A stretch of 64,000 nucleotides of DNA. It comes from Corynebacterium sp. Marseille-P4321 (lineage in GTDB: Bacteria; Actinomycetota; Actinomycetes; Mycobacteriales; Mycobacteriaceae). The position numbers and the translations under genes were made by a program. The notes under the pieces were generated by a model. That model did no database searches. It was not told the DNA's origin and saw nothing but the letters and a program-made list of their open reading frames with translations. The first letter of the stretch is position 1. The number at the start of each line of letters is the position of its first letter. The stretch spans positions 806,001 to 870,000 of the forward strand of contig NZ_CAHJXO010000001.1 of assembly GCF_903645305.1 (NCBI RefSeq). The letters run 5' to 3'. This document shows positions 19,143 to 28,094 of this stretch, piece by piece.

Positions 19143-19179
19143 GGCGCCAAATCTTATCGCACGGGCCCGACATTGCTGC

Positions 19180-19740
19180 CTAGCTACGCGCCCGCAGCCC
19201 TTCGAGCAGGAAGTTCACCGCGTCTTCGTGCGCTTGTCTCGCGTCGTCCGTTTCGCTCACACCGGTAAGTTCCGCTAGCTGCGCCGCCGATTGCTGCACG
19301 GTGGCATCCCCCAGCGTGAGGTGGAGCAGTCCGAGCGCGGCGGAGTGCACATTGCTTATCGACGCAGCTTCGCCCGCAAACGCCCCCACCGATTCCACAA
19401 ACCTCTCCCGCAGGGCGGCGCGTACGGCGGCGTCCGGCTGGCTTACCGCGGCCACCACCACTTCGGCGCCGTCGCGGACCCCCAGCACGGCGTCGCGCAG
19501 CTGGGCGGAAAGCGTTGCGGGATGGGGGCGGGGTTGGTCCGCGGAGCCGTCGATAAGCGTGCGCACAATCATCTCTGCCATGGATGCGATGAGCTCCTGC
19601 TTGTTCGCGATGTGCCAGTACAATGCGCCCGGAGCCACCCCGAGCGATGAGGCGACGCGGCGCATGGATACGTCGCCGAGGCCGTATTCGCCCAGGATGG
19701 ACATGGCTGCCTCGGTGATCTTCTCGCGCGTGAGCTGCAT
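19180..19740 (-). CDS. TetR-family transcriptional regulator
   Basis: A 186-residue regulator. The N-terminal helix-turn-helix is clear (TREKITEAAMSILGEYGLGDVSMRRVASSLGVAPGALYWHI); the ligand-binding part (residues ~60–186) is divergent as usual for the family. It sits directly upstream of glgX on the same strand, but glgX appears to have its own promoter, so regulation of glgX is only a possibility. ATG 19740 has TAAAGT 8 nt upstream (leaderless). Two copies of the CGTCGATAAGC motif occur only 183 bp apart, in opposite orientations; the one at 19354–19364 is read as codons TCG ATA AGC. Confidence 0.93.
   Translation of the reverse strand: MQLTREKITEAAMSILGEYGLGDVSMRRVASSLGVAPGALYWHIANKQELIASMAEMIVRTLIDGSADQPRPHPATLSAQLRDAVLGVRDGAEVVVAAVSQPDAAVRAALRERFVESVGAFAGEAASISNVHSAALGLLHLTLGDATVQQSAAQLAELTGVSETDDARQAHEDAVNFLLEGLRARS
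19354..19364 (-). repeat. CGTCGATAAGC motif, copy 5
   Basis: In the TetR gene, sense orientation, third phase: TCG ATA AGC (Ser-Ile-Ser) with the rare ATA codon. Confidence 0.95.
19548..19558 (+). repeat. CGTCGATAAGC motif, copy 6
   Basis: In the same TetR gene, antisense orientation, CTT ATC GAC (TLIDGS). Confidence 0.95.
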
Positions 19741-19942
19741 AGGGGCATACTTTAGCGCCCAAAGGCTTTACGAAAGTTCACAGGAACCGCGCAGAACAAT
19801 CGTACGGCTATGGCACACAGGTATAAGTGAGTAGTTGCTACTATTTCCTGCAGCACATCGTCATCGCGCTTTTTCGAGCCCGCGGTGGCGGCCCGTTACC
19901 GACGAGTGGTCCGGGATAACGAACGAGAGGTAGAAGTACATC

Positions 19943-20689
19943 GTGAGGTTGCACACTTCGAAGGCCGTTGCCGCCTGCGCGTCCGCGCTCGCACTCGCAC
20001 TGCCGCTTACCGCTTGCAGCTCCGACGAGGAGGGCGCATCCGGCGGCCTGTCTACCGCTGCCGAGGCACCCGGCGCCGCTGACACGGATGCGGACGGCGA
20101 CGGCGAGCCGGACGCTGCGGACCCGAATGGCAACAATGACGGCGGCGACGCAGACGCCGACGGTAAAGGTGGCCAGGGCGGCGGCAACAACACCGGCCAG
20201 GGTGGCGGCAACAACCAGGGCGGCAACAACGCTGGCCAAGGCGGCGGGAACGGCGAAATCCCGCAGATTGCCAACCCGTTTGAAAACGGCATGCCGGAGA
20301 ACACGAACCAGCCCCTGGCAAACGGCAAGGAAGGCAGCGAGAAGGACCGCAAGCAGATGGAAGACGCCGCGCGTGCGGTGCTCAACCCTGACTCCTTCGG
20401 CGGCTGGACCCGCACCATCCTGGACAATTCCTGCTCCGCCGTGACGGACGAGATGATGCAACAGCTCGACGCGATGGGCCTTTCCCTCGAGCAGATCGAG
20501 GAGGCCAGCCGCATGGCCGAGCAGCAGGGCCAGGGCCTGACCACGCCAAAGGCCGACGTGAGCATCTCCGACGTGCGCGTCGACGGCAACCGCGCTTCCG
20601 CCAGCCTGACCGCGAAGAGCGACGGCCAGGAGCAGACCGAAGTGATGATCTTCGAAAAGGAAGACGGGCGCTGGAAGCTTTGCAGGTAG
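19943..20689 (+). CDS. Lipoprotein with Gly/Asn-rich linker
   Basis: A 248-residue predicted lipoprotein: signal peptide with lipobox LTAC (…ALALPLTACSSDEEGA). An Asp/Gly/Asn/Gln-rich low-complexity linker spans about residues 35–100 (GGNNTGQGGGNNQGGNNAGQG). A folded C-terminal domain (residues ~130–248) ends in the pattern ASLTAKSDGQEQTEVMIFEKEDGRWKLCR, which resembles DUF4878/NTF2-like lipoprotein domains. Start GTG 19943 lies downstream of a weak GAGAGG. It overlaps the next membrane gene by 10 nt, so the two are translationally linked. Function unknown; surface location inferred. Confidence 0.82.
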   Translation: MRLHTSKAVAACASALALALPLTACSSDEEGASGGLSTAAEAPGAADTDADGDGEPDAADPNGNNDGGDADADGKGGQGGGNNTGQGGGNNQGGNNAGQGGGNGEIPQIANPFENGMPENTNQPLANGKEGSEKDRKQMEDAARAVLNPDSFGGWTRTILDNSCSAVTDEMMQQLDAMGLSLEQIEEASRMAEQQGQGLTTPKADVSISDVRVDGNRASASLTAKSDGQEQTEVMIFEKEDGRWKLCR

Positions 20690-21282
20690 CTCCTCGCCGC
20701 GACACCCTGCGCAGCACCCTCGGTGCTGGCGCGGGGTTGCTTGCGTTTGCACTCCTTGCAGGCATCGTCGGAGGAGTGGCATGGGGCGCTCTGCGGCCCG
20801 CGTACGTGGTGAAAACGCTCGACGACGGGGTGGCCGTCGACCAGATCGTCAGCCCGCCGAACGTGGAGTTCGCCGCGCTCGGATGGTTCGCCGTGCTCAC
20901 CTCGGTCGTTTGCGCGCTCATCGGGCTTACAGCGTGGCGCCAGACCACATCCGGTGCCTCCCGCGGCAGCGTCGGCTGGCTGTGGTGGGTGGTGGCCTGT
21001 GCGGCCTGCGCCACCGGCACGCTCTACGTGTTCGGCGACTGGACCGCGCTGCTTCTCCACGACATGCCGCCCCACGGCGACGGCAATGGTGGCGGGTTTG
21101 AGCCGGGCCAGACGTTCTCGCTCGTGCCACCCGTGCGCCCCGGTGCAGCGTGGGCGGCCGGTCCCTTCGCCGCCGCGTTGGTGTACTGGGTGGCCAACTT
21201 CGTGTCGTACACCCAGCTAGATGCGCAGGTAAAGCGCGAGATGCTTCCGGGCACAATCCCGGCGGCGCAGGTGGCCAGCTAG
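20680..21282 (+). CDS. Four-TM membrane protein (possibly DUF2567-like)
   Basis: A 200-residue membrane protein with four hydrophobic helices (about residues 16–37, 66–84, 98–116 and 156–173). An external loop between helices 1 and 2 contains VVKTLDDGVAVDQIV, and a Gly/Pro-rich loop precedes helix 4. It resembles actinobacterial DUF2567 membrane proteins, but the assignment is tentative. TTG 20680 overlaps the end of the lipoprotein gene by 10 nt, and GGAAG lies just upstream, so translational coupling is likely. Its stop codon overlaps the stop of the convergent YbjN gene (CTAG). Confidence 0.75.
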   Translation: MQVAPRRDTLRSTLGAGAGLLAFALLAGIVGGVAWGALRPAYVVKTLDDGVAVDQIVSPPNVEFAALGWFAVLTSVVCALIGLTAWRQTTSGASRGSVGWLWWVVACAACATGTLYVFGDWTALLLHDMPPHGDGNGGGFEPGQTFSLVPPVRPGAAWAAGPFAAALVYWVANFVSYTQLDAQVKREMLPGTIPAAQVAS

Positions 21283-22364
21283 GCCTGCGGCGGCCACTCC
21301 ACCGCGGAATGGCCCTGCGTGAGCCGGCTTAAGTAGTCCACCGCTGCGAGCCCCGCGACCATGGAGGACAACACGAACTCATCCAGCTGCGCTGGTGATG
21401 CACCCGCGGTGGCCACCAGGGTTGCCTCCGCGTGCAAGTGCATCACCCCGTCGTGTTCGTGCAGGTACGTCGACACGGCCGCGGAGCGTTCGTTGACGTC
21501 GTTGCACAGCAGCCACACCCGCAGGAAATCCTCGTCGGCGTCAAGGCCGGTGTCCCACATGGCGGTGACGCGGGCGTAGCGGGATCTGAAATCAGCGTCG
21601 CCGCCGTCGACGGTCAGCGCGAACGGCACGCCGTTGACACCGGTGGCCACCACCTCGTTGCCTGGATCCACGGCATGCGAAAAGCTCAGTGTCTCCAGAG
21701 CGTCCGCTAGCGAAGCCGTGCGTACTTGCGCCGGTGCGGTGTAGTGTTCGCTGCCCGCGCCGGTGCCGGCAGCGTCGAAAAGCTCCGGCGCGTACGTGAC
21801 CTCTTTCTCTGTGCCCGCAGGGAGATGGCGCGCCGAGGGGTGGCGGCCCAACAGCGCGTCGAAATCCTGCGCGCGGGCAAGCGCCGGAGGTAGCGGCTGG
21901 TCCCAACCTGCGTCCAAGAAGCGCTCGCGCAGCGACTGGAAGAACATCGCGGCGTGCTCAAAAATGTCGGCGAGCTCGGCCAGCAGCTGCTCGTCGCTAA
22001 GCCCGTGCTTGATGTGGACGCCACGGCGCATGCCCACCCGCACATCGCCGGATTCTAAAAGGCGGTAGGACGCAAACGGGCCTACGCGGTCGTGGTTCCA
22101 GGTATTGATGAAGCGGGCGACGCGGCTGGCGTGCGCGAAATCGGTGGGGATGCGCTCGTGCGCGTCGACAACCAGCATGAGCGGGCGTTCGTGATGCACC
22201 CACACCGTGGCCACGAACGCGTATGCGCCGACCACCAGGCGGTCGGGGCGCACCATCGGATCGAAGCCCAATCCCTCCAACGCGGCGGCAGCGCGCTCGA
22301 GCGTGACGGCGAGCGGGGTGGTACTCCCCGGAGTGTCGCCGCCGGGCGCGCTGTGTCTGCCCAT
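21279..22364 (-). CDS. YbjN-domain protein (two tandem domains)
   Basis: The 361-residue protein contains two YbjN-like domains (about residues 20–150 and 210–350). They show family features such as the hydrophobic strands VVGAYAFVATVWVHHERPLMLVVDA and the conserved FINTWNHDRVGPFASYRLLESGDVRVGM. YbjN proteins lack a catalytic site and are described as type III secretion chaperone-like or regulatory; corynebacterial members are uncharacterised. ATG 22364 has a TATGCT box 6 nt upstream. Convergent 4-nt overlap with the preceding membrane gene. Confidence 0.83.
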   Translation of the reverse strand: MGRHSAPGGDTPGSTTPLAVTLERAAAALEGLGFDPMVRPDRLVVGAYAFVATVWVHHERPLMLVVDAHERIPTDFAHASRVARFINTWNHDRVGPFASYRLLESGDVRVGMRRGVHIKHGLSDEQLLAELADIFEHAAMFFQSLRERFLDAGWDQPLPPALARAQDFDALLGRHPSARHLPAGTEKEVTYAPELFDAAGTGAGSEHYTAPAQVRTASLADALETLSFSHAVDPGNEVVATGVNGVPFALTVDGGDADFRSRYARVTAMWDTGLDADEDFLRVWLLCNDVNERSAAVSTYLHEHDGVMHLHAEATLVATAGASPAQLDEFVLSSMVAGLAAVDYLSRLTQGHSAVEWPPQA

Positions 22365-22497
22365 GGCACGAGCATAAGCGTGTGACGGTGGGAGAGGAAA
22401 CCCCGTGTGGGTGCGCCGCGACCCAGCCCTTGTGGCGTCGGGGGAGTTGTCTACACTGTCCTGCGGCAGAAGCCTGCGGTGGAAGCGAAGGGGGTTG

Positions 22498-22680
22498 ATG
22501 GCGGTGGCCGGAGTAGGGCAATCGATGTTCGTGGTGGTGCTGTTCCTGCTGGCGGGGTTGCTCGTCGGCGGCGTATGGGCGAGCTACCAGAACGGGTCGA
22601 AGGCGATGACGGCGGTGCTTGCACTCATGGCCGTCATGGCGCTCGCGTTTGCGCTACTGACCATGGTTGAGGTGATGTGA
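22498..22680 (+). CDS. Small two-TM membrane protein (cg2302-like position)
   Basis: A 60-residue protein made almost entirely of two hydrophobic helices separated by VWASYQNGSKAM. In C. glutamicum a small membrane gene and an MFS gene lie between hisDCB and hisH; the same two genes occur here, but hisDCB are absent upstream. The promoter is unusually clear: TTGTGG (about 22429) and TACACT (22452–22457) with ~17-bp spacing. The MFS gene follows after 1 nt, so they are co-transcribed. Function unknown. Confidence 0.75.
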   Translation: MAVAGVGQSMFVVVLFLLAGLLVGGVWASYQNGSKAMTAVLALMAVMALAFALLTMVEVM

Positions 22681-22681
22681 C

Positions 22682-23983
22682 ATGCGCCTGACCCCGAGGG
22701 ACCTCACGCACGAGGAAGTTGAGTCGCTGACCAGTGTGTGGAAGGCGCGCGGGCTCGTGCCCGTGCTCATCGCCGTCGCCGCCGCATTCGGGGCGTGGTC
22801 GCTGCTGTTGCCCGTGGTGCCCACCGCGGTGATCGACGCCGGCCTGCCGGATTCGCTTGCCGGCCTTTCCACCGGCGTATTCATGCTTGCCACCGTGATC
22901 ACCCAGGTGTTCACTCCGCGGGCGCTGCGCAAGGTGGGCTACCGCGCGGTAATGGCGGTGTCCTCGCTGCTTTTGGGTATCCCGGCGCTGGGCTACATGC
23001 TGGGAATGGATCCGGCCCCGCTGCTGACAGTGTCGGCGATTCGCGGTATCGGTTTCGGCGCGCTGTCTGTGGCGGAGGCCGCGATCGTCGCCGAACTGGT
23101 GCCGCTGCGTCTGCTTGGCAGCGCCACTGGCATCTTCGGCGCCGTGGTGGGCCTGGCGCAAATGGCTGCACTGCCCACAGGCTTGGCGCTGGTAGATGTG
23201 ATTGGCTACAACGCCGTCTATGTGCTCGCCACCTTCATCGGGGCGATCTCCCTCGTGGCCTGCCTGGCTATCCCCGGCATCCCGGCTACAGCGGCGGAGG
23301 CTGAGACCACGCATACGGTGCGCGCCCCCACCTGGCACCTCGTGCTCGTGCCCGCCCTCGCCCTGATGTTTGTCACCACGGCCTACGGCGCAATCACGAA
23401 CTTTCTGCCCGTGTCCATGCGCGAGCTCGACCCGATCAAGGGTGCCGCGCTGGGTGGCGTGATGCTTTCCGTTTTGAACTTCGCGGCGATGTGCTCGCGC
23501 TACTTCGCGGGCCGCGTGATGGACCGCCGCGGATACCCGGGCACCGTGATCATTCCGTTCCAGGTGCTCGCCGCACTCGGCGTGTTCATCATGGCGCTTA
23601 TCTTGGCGATGGACCTGCCGGTGTGGACGATGGTGATCGGCGCGCTGTGCTACGGAGCGGGCTTCGGCGCGGTGCAAAACGAGGCGCTGACGCTGATGTT
23701 TTACCGCCTGCCGCGGCACAAGACATCCGAGGCTTCGGCGATTTGGAATATCGCGTTCGACGGCGGCACCGGTTTGGGCTCCACCATGTACGGCGCCCTG
23801 CTGGTCACCGTGGCCTACGCGCCGATGTTCGGCATCGCCGCGGCGGTGATCACCCTGGGTATCGGCGTGACCATTTTGGATAGGCAGCTCGGCCGCCACC
23901 GCGTGGTGGAGGTGAACAACCTCGCGGTGCGTTTGAAGTCGGTGCAGGCCCCGCGCATGTACCCACCGCGGGGGCGAAAGTAG
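22682..23983 (+). CDS. Major facilitator superfamily transporter
   Basis: A 433-residue 12-TM MFS permease. The loop after TM2 (TPRALRKVGYRAVM) and the one between TM8 and TM9 (AGRVMDRRGYPG) carry the MFS motif A-like patterns. The halves are separated by a cytoplasmic loop around residue 205 (GIPATAAEAETTHTVRAP). The protein is of the drug/sugar-efflux type, but the substrate cannot be assigned. Its place, between the small membrane gene and the hisH-like gene, matches cg2301 in the C. glutamicum histidine locus. It starts 1 nt after the previous stop. Confidence 0.9.
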   Translation: MRLTPRDLTHEEVESLTSVWKARGLVPVLIAVAAAFGAWSLLLPVVPTAVIDAGLPDSLAGLSTGVFMLATVITQVFTPRALRKVGYRAVMAVSSLLLGIPALGYMLGMDPAPLLTVSAIRGIGFGALSVAEAAIVAELVPLRLLGSATGIFGAVVGLAQMAALPTGLALVDVIGYNAVYVLATFIGAISLVACLAIPGIPATAAEAETTHTVRAPTWHLVLVPALALMFVTTAYGAITNFLPVSMRELDPIKGAALGGVMLSVLNFAAMCSRYFAGRVMDRRGYPGTVIIPFQVLAALGVFIMALILAMDLPVWTMVIGALCYGAGFGAVQNEALTLMFYRLPRHKTSEASAIWNIAFDGGTGLGSTMYGALLVTVAYAPMFGIAAAVITLGIGVTILDRQLGRHRVVEVNNLAVRLKSVQAPRMYPPRGRK

Positions 23984-24005
23984 GGCGGGGCTACACTACG
24001 CAACC

Positions 24006-24638
24006 ATGACGCACATTCCCGCTGGAGTAACTGTGGCCGTCCTCGATGTTTCCGCGAACACCGCGGAGGTGGTCGAGGCGATCAAAAAGGCCGGTGCGAT
24101 CGCGTTCGCCACCACCGACCCGCGCGAGGCCGCAGCCGCCGACGGCATGGTGCTGCCGGGCGCGGAGAGTTTCGCGCTTCAGATGGAAGCCCTCGGCGAG
24201 GTCCAGGGTGCGCGCGTGGTGGGCCAGCGGCTCGCGGGTGCTCGCCCGGTTTTGGCCATCGGTACGGGCATGCAGGTGCTTTTTGAGCAGTTGCTTGACG
24301 ACGCGTCCGGGGTAGCCGGCCTCGGGGAGTGGCCGGGAGGCGTCGATAAGCTCGATGCTCCTTGTGAAACCGCGACGGTAGAACCCGCCCGCGGCACTGA
24401 ACTGCTGCGCGGTGTGGACGGGCCGCTCTCATTTGGCAATGCGTACGGTGTGCGCGGGTTCGCCTTAGAGGAAGACGAGTTCATCGCGTACCCGCGTTTG
24501 AGCTGGGCGCAGTGCGGAGATAACCGTTTTATTGCGGCGGTGGAAAACGGCGCGCTGTGGGCGACGCAGTTCCACCCGGAGCGCTCCGGTGAGGCCGGGA
24601 TGGACGTGCTACGCAACTGGCTCGCGCAGCTGGGCTAA
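24006..24638 (+). CDS. hisH: HisH-like glutamine amidotransferase lacking its catalytic cysteine
   Basis: This 210-residue protein aligns with HisH, the glutaminase subunit of imidazole-glycerol-phosphate synthase: VLPGAESFALQM, PVLAIGTGMQVLFE (residues 81–94), LSFGNAYGV and TQFHPERSGEAGM. The His190 and Glu192 of the triad remain. The nucleophile position, where HisH has G-I-C-L-G-M-Q, reads A-I-G-T-G-M-Q, so the cysteine is Gly86 (GGT at 24261–24263). The N-terminal substrate-loop motif is also altered (VSAN). Its partner hisF is absent here. It is probably inactive as a glutaminase, or has a new role. TACACT lies 8 nt before ATG. Contains the motif copy at 24341–24351. Confidence 0.85.
   Translation: MTHIPAGVTVAVLDVSANTAEVVEAIKKAGAIAFATTDPREAAAADGMVLPGAESFALQMEALGEVQGARVVGQRLAGARPVLAIGTGMQVLFEQLLDDASGVAGLGEWPGGVDKLDAPCETATVEPARGTELLRGVDGPLSFGNAYGVRGFALEEDEFIAYPRLSWAQCGDNRFIAAVENGALWATQFHPERSGEAGMDVLRNWLAQLG
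24341..24351 (+). repeat. CGTCGATAAGC motif, copy 7
   Basis: In the degenerate hisH gene, GTC GAT AAG (GVDKLD). Confidence 0.95.
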
Positions 24639-24648
24639 CTTATTGGGC

Positions 24649-25494
24649 ATGGGCACCAACTCCGGTTCCGGCACAGGCTTCGAATTCGGCGCATACGGGG
24701 AGTACCTCGCGGCTGCGGAAGCGGCTGTCGATGCTGCCCGAGACATCTTCGTCGAGCACCTCGGCGCAGCACCAGCGTTATATAAAGGTCCCGGCGATTT
24801 CGCTACCGCGGCCGACTTGGCCGTGGAGAAGCTCCTGCGCGAGCGCCTTGAGGCGACAACCGGCATCGACGTGTACGGTGAAGAACAGGGTGGCGAATTC
24901 AACCCGGAGGCGTGCTGGGTGGTCGACCCGATCGACGGCACGTCGAACTATTCCTCCGGTAACCCCAACTGCGCGATCCTGGTGGCGCTCCTGCGCGGTG
25001 GACAGCCGGTGGTGGCGGTGACGGATGCGCCGCTGTTGGGCATGCGTCTCACCGCAGTCGAGGGCGGGCCGGTGGTGCTCAACGGCACGGCCCTTCCGCC
25101 GGTGGGGCAGGAAAGTGCCGCCGCCCAGCAAGTCGGGATTGGCTCGCTCGCGTCCGACGATAGGCAGCGCTTCCCCTCGCAGCAGCGGCTGCAGTTGGCG
25201 GGAGCGCTGGCGGAGACGAACCTGCGTCCGCGCATCAGCGGCTCTGTCGGTGTGGACCTGGCGTTTGTGGCGCAGGGGATCTACCAGGCCGCGGTGAGTT
25301 TCTCGCCCTACGTGTGGGACAACGCAGCCGGCGTGCTGCTCGCGCGAAGCGCAGGCGCGGTGGCCACTGCTGGCGACGGCACCTCCTGGGAGCCGGGCAA
25401 GGCAGGAGCGATCGTGGGCACACCGTCCGCGCATGCCCGGGTCATGGAAACGATGCGCGCGGTGCGAAGCGACGAGTTGGGAGAGGGACAGTAA
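24649..25494 (+). CDS. impA: Inositol-monophosphatase-family phosphatase
   Basis: A 281-residue member of the FIG/IMPase family, which hydrolyses phosphate monoesters such as inositol-1-phosphate with Mg2+ or Li+-sensitive chemistry. Metal ligands are visible in YGEEQGGE, WVVDPIDGTSNY and SPYVWDNAAGVLLARSAGA; all appear intact. In C. glutamicum impA lies inside the histidine locus between hisA and hisF, and this gene has the matching position although both neighbours are missing. ATG 24649 has TAACTT 7 nt upstream. It overlaps the next gene by one base (TAATG). Confidence 0.92.
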   Translation: MGTNSGSGTGFEFGAYGEYLAAAEAAVDAARDIFVEHLGAAPALYKGPGDFATAADLAVEKLLRERLEATTGIDVYGEEQGGEFNPEACWVVDPIDGTSNYSSGNPNCAILVALLRGGQPVVAVTDAPLLGMRLTAVEGGPVVLNGTALPPVGQESAAAQQVGIGSLASDDRQRFPSQQRLQLAGALAETNLRPRISGSVGVDLAFVAQGIYQAAVSFSPYVWDNAAGVLLARSAGAVATAGDGTSWEPGKAGAIVGTPSAHARVMETMRAVRSDELGEGQ

Positions 25495-26177
25495 TGCAGC
25501 ACACAAACCAGGGACTGCGCCGAATCGGTGCCGCGTTGCTCGGCGTGGCGGGCGCGTCCATGTGGGCGTTTTCTCGGCTGGACTGGATCGTGGCGGACTA
25601 CACCGACGACATCTCGGGCGGCGGGTCTGCCGCAGTTCAGGGCTCGCAGTGGTCGACCGAGGTGACTGCGGTGGCGATTCTTCTCATCGCCGGTATGGCG
25701 GCCGGGTTGGCGCTGCGCCGCACTGCACGACGTGTAGTTGGCGCGGTGAGCGCAGTTGTCGCGGCTGTTGCTGTGGTACCAGTGGCGTCGCTCCTGATTC
25801 GCGGCGCGGGCACCGAGCGTGTGCACGCAATTTTGAGCGCCGGTGCAGACGAGGCTCAGTCCGCTGCCTCTCAGGCGGACATCGCGCAGTGGGCGGAGAT
25901 AACGTCCACAACAGTCCAGTCGCTCGGTCCAGTACTGAGTCTGCTCGGCTGCCTGCTGGGTGTCGCCGGTGGTGTGATGCTCGCCGCCCGCCCGGGCGTG
26001 GACGCCCCGCGCAGCAACAAGTATGAAAAGGAGACGGTGCGCATGGAAAAGGTGCGCACCGATCTTGAGGAAGACCCGGCTTCGGGCCGCGTGTTGTGGG
26101 ATGCGATCAGCGCGGATATCGACCCAACTGATACCGCCGATGTGCCCAGGGCAGGCGGGGATTTCCAGTCGCGGTGA
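25494..26177 (+). CDS. Trp-biosynthesis-associated membrane protein (TIGR02234-like)
   Basis: A 227-residue protein with four hydrophobic helices (about residues 10–28, 58–77, 82–104 and 141–161) and a charged cytoplasmic tail. The pattern W-x-x-A-D near residue 31 (LDWIVADYTDD) and a long extracytoplasmic loop (SGGGSAAVQGSQWS) match the actinobacterial family found beside trpC. Its molecular function is unknown. It is translationally coupled to impA (TAATG) and precedes the indoleglycerol-phosphate synthase homologue by 51 nt. Confidence 0.82.
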   Translation: MQHTNQGLRRIGAALLGVAGASMWAFSRLDWIVADYTDDISGGGSAAVQGSQWSTEVTAVAILLIAGMAAGLALRRTARRVVGAVSAVVAAVAVVPVASLLIRGAGTERVHAILSAGADEAQSAASQADIAQWAEITSTTVQSLGPVLSLLGCLLGVAGGVMLAARPGVDAPRSNKYEKETVRMEKVRTDLEEDPASGRVLWDAISADIDPTDTADVPRAGGDFQSR

Positions 26178-26228
26178 TCAACCCGCTAGCCTTAGGCGCA
26201 TAAGCCAGCGTTTTTACTGGAGGTAGGC

Positions 26229-27047
26229 ATGGCGGCACCAGGCGCAGTAGACAGCGTCGTCGCTGGCGTGCTTGAAGACGTGGCGAAGCGCGAAGCCCAA
26301 GTGCCCTTCAAAGAAATCAAAGCGCGCTCGCGCGATATGGCGCCGACCCGGGATGCTCGGGCGGCGCTTTTGCGTAATGGGTGCAGTGTGATTGTGGAGA
26401 TCAAGCGAAACTCCCCGGTCTTCGGCCCGACGGCGGAGACGCAAACGCCGGTGGAGGCACTCGCCCGCGACATTGAGGAAGGCGGCGCACACCTCATCGC
26501 GTGCCAGACGGAGCGGTTGCGTTTCGACGGTTCGCTTTTGGACATGGCCTGTGCACGCGCTGCGGTGGACCTGCCGATGTTGTGCCGCGACGTGATCGTG
26601 GACCCGTACCAGATCCACGAGGCACGCTGCTTCGGCGCAGACGCGATCCCACTCATGGTGGGCATTTTGGAGCAGGCGCGATTCGTCGCACTGGTGGACC
26701 GTGCGGAATCGCTCGGCATGGTTGCCGTCGCTGAGGTGCGCACTCCCGCCGAAGCGGACCGGGCGCTGGCCGCCGGCGTGGGTGTCATTGCGGTGAACCA
26801 CTGGACCTTCGACACGAACGACTTGAACCGTAACGCCTTCGCCGAAATCGCGCCGGGTCTGCCGAGCGAAGTGATCAAGATCAGCCTGGGTGGTGTGACA
26901 ACGCCGCGCGATCTCATCGACGCGGCGGCGTGCGGGGCAGACGCGGTGCTTGCAGCTGAGGCGGTCATGGCGGCTGGCGACGTGCTCTCCGCGACTCGTT
27001 CCCTGGCTACGGCGGGCCAGCACCCGGCGTGCCCGTCGCGTCGCTAG
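26229..27047 (+). CDS. Indole-3-glycerol-phosphate synthase homologue with degenerate active site
   Basis: The 272-residue (beta/alpha)8-barrel protein is clearly a TrpC relative: [13 protein letters not shown] (Glu57, Lys59 kept), [18 protein letters not shown], Glu169, AVNHW. Several essential positions have changed. The catalytic Lys of L-x-K-D-F is Arg120; the Glu-Ser pair of the A-E-S-G motif is Leu220-Gly221; the phosphate-binding G-S-S is Ala-Glu-Ala (243–245); and Arg of N-x-R is Trp192. GGAGG lies 7 nt before the start. It probably does not catalyse the tryptophan-pathway reaction; a regulatory or different role is inferred. lgt follows after 19 nt. Confidence 0.85.
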   Translation: MAAPGAVDSVVAGVLEDVAKREAQVPFKEIKARSRDMAPTRDARAALLRNGCSVIVEIKRNSPVFGPTAETQTPVEALARDIEEGGAHLIACQTERLRFDGSLLDMACARAAVDLPMLCRDVIVDPYQIHEARCFGADAIPLMVGILEQARFVALVDRAESLGMVAVAEVRTPAEADRALAAGVGVIAVNHWTFDTNDLNRNAFAEIAPGLPSEVIKISLGGVTTPRDLIDAAACGADAVLAAEAVMAAGDVLSATRSLATAGQHPACPSRR

Positions 27048-27066
27048 CCGTGGCACACTGTTGTGC

Positions 27067-28038
27067 GTGCAAGAAACGATCCTGGCCAACATTCCTTCCC
27101 CGCCGCAGGGCGTGTGGTACATCGGCCCGTTCCCACTGCGGGCGTACGCGCTGTGCATTATCACCGGCATCATCGTCGCAATGGCGCTGTCGCTGCGCCG
27201 CTACAAGGAGCGTGGCGGCGACCCGGAAACCATCTGGGACGCGGCGATTGTGGCAATCCCCGCCGGCATCATCGGCGGGCGCCTGTACCACGTGATCACG
27301 GACTGGGATAAGTACTTCGGGGAGGGCAAAAACCCCTGGCAGGCTTTCAATATCACTGCGGGTGGCTTGGGCATCATCGGCGCGGTGACACTGGGCACGC
27401 TGGCAGTGTGCGCGCTGCTGCGGCACAAGAAGGTGCCGATCGCGCCGGTGGCGGATTCGATTGCCCCGACGATCATCCTGGCACAGGCAATCGGCCGCTT
27501 CGGAAACTACTTCAACCAGGAGCTCTACGGTCGCCCCACCGACGTGCCGTGGGCGCTGGACATCTTCTACCGCGTCGATGAGGCGGGCAATTACGCGCCG
27601 CTGACTGGGCGCTCCACCGGCGAGGTCATCGCCAGCGTGCACCCAACTTTTCTCTACGAGGCGCTGTGGAATGTCACGGTGTTCTTCCTCATTATCTGGG
27701 CGGACCGCAAGTTCCGCATGGGCCACGGCCGCGTCTTTTGGCTCTACGTCGCGGGTTACACACTCGGACGCTTCTTCATCGAGTTCATGCGCGCCGACGA
27801 GGCGAACACCATCCTCGGCCTGCGCGTGAACACCTGGATGTCGGCTCTGATCTTCATCACCGCCGTTATCATTTTCTTCCTCCTTCCGAAGGGCCGCGAG
27901 ACGAAGGAGGAGGTTGATCCCGCCTACCAGCAGTCGTTGCGCGAAGAGGAGCACGAGGCGCTTGACGACGCTGCCGTGGCTTCCTCCCCGGCGAAAGACG
28001 CTCACGGCGAGTACGGTGGTGCGCTGAAAGACACGTAG
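27067..28038 (+). CDS. lgt: Prolipoprotein diacylglyceryl transferase
   Basis: A 323-residue multi-pass membrane enzyme that transfers diacylglycerol from phosphatidylglycerol to the lipobox cysteine of prolipoproteins. The signature [20 protein letters not shown] is intact, as are GGRLYHV and [11 protein letters not shown]. The end ([15 protein letters not shown]…) is a charged cytoplasmic tail typical for corynebacteria. GTG 27067 is chosen because CACACT ends 7 nt upstream; TTG 27061 is possible. Lipoproteins it would serve here include those at 13.8, 19.9 and 37.4 kb. Confidence 0.95.
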   Translation: MQETILANIPSPPQGVWYIGPFPLRAYALCIITGIIVAMALSLRRYKERGGDPETIWDAAIVAIPAGIIGGRLYHVITDWDKYFGEGKNPWQAFNITAGGLGIIGAVTLGTLAVCALLRHKKVPIAPVADSIAPTIILAQAIGRFGNYFNQELYGRPTDVPWALDIFYRVDEAGNYAPLTGRSTGEVIASVHPTFLYEALWNVTVFFLIIWADRKFRMGHGRVFWLYVAGYTLGRFFIEFMRADEANTILGLRVNTWMSALIFITAVIIFFLLPKGRETKEEVDPAYQQSLREEEHEALDDAAVASSPAKDAHGEYGGALKDT

Positions 28039-28094
28039 ACAAAGCACGCAGACGAGAGCGGGGCTTTTCCACGCCCCAGTAAAGGTTGGCAAAC

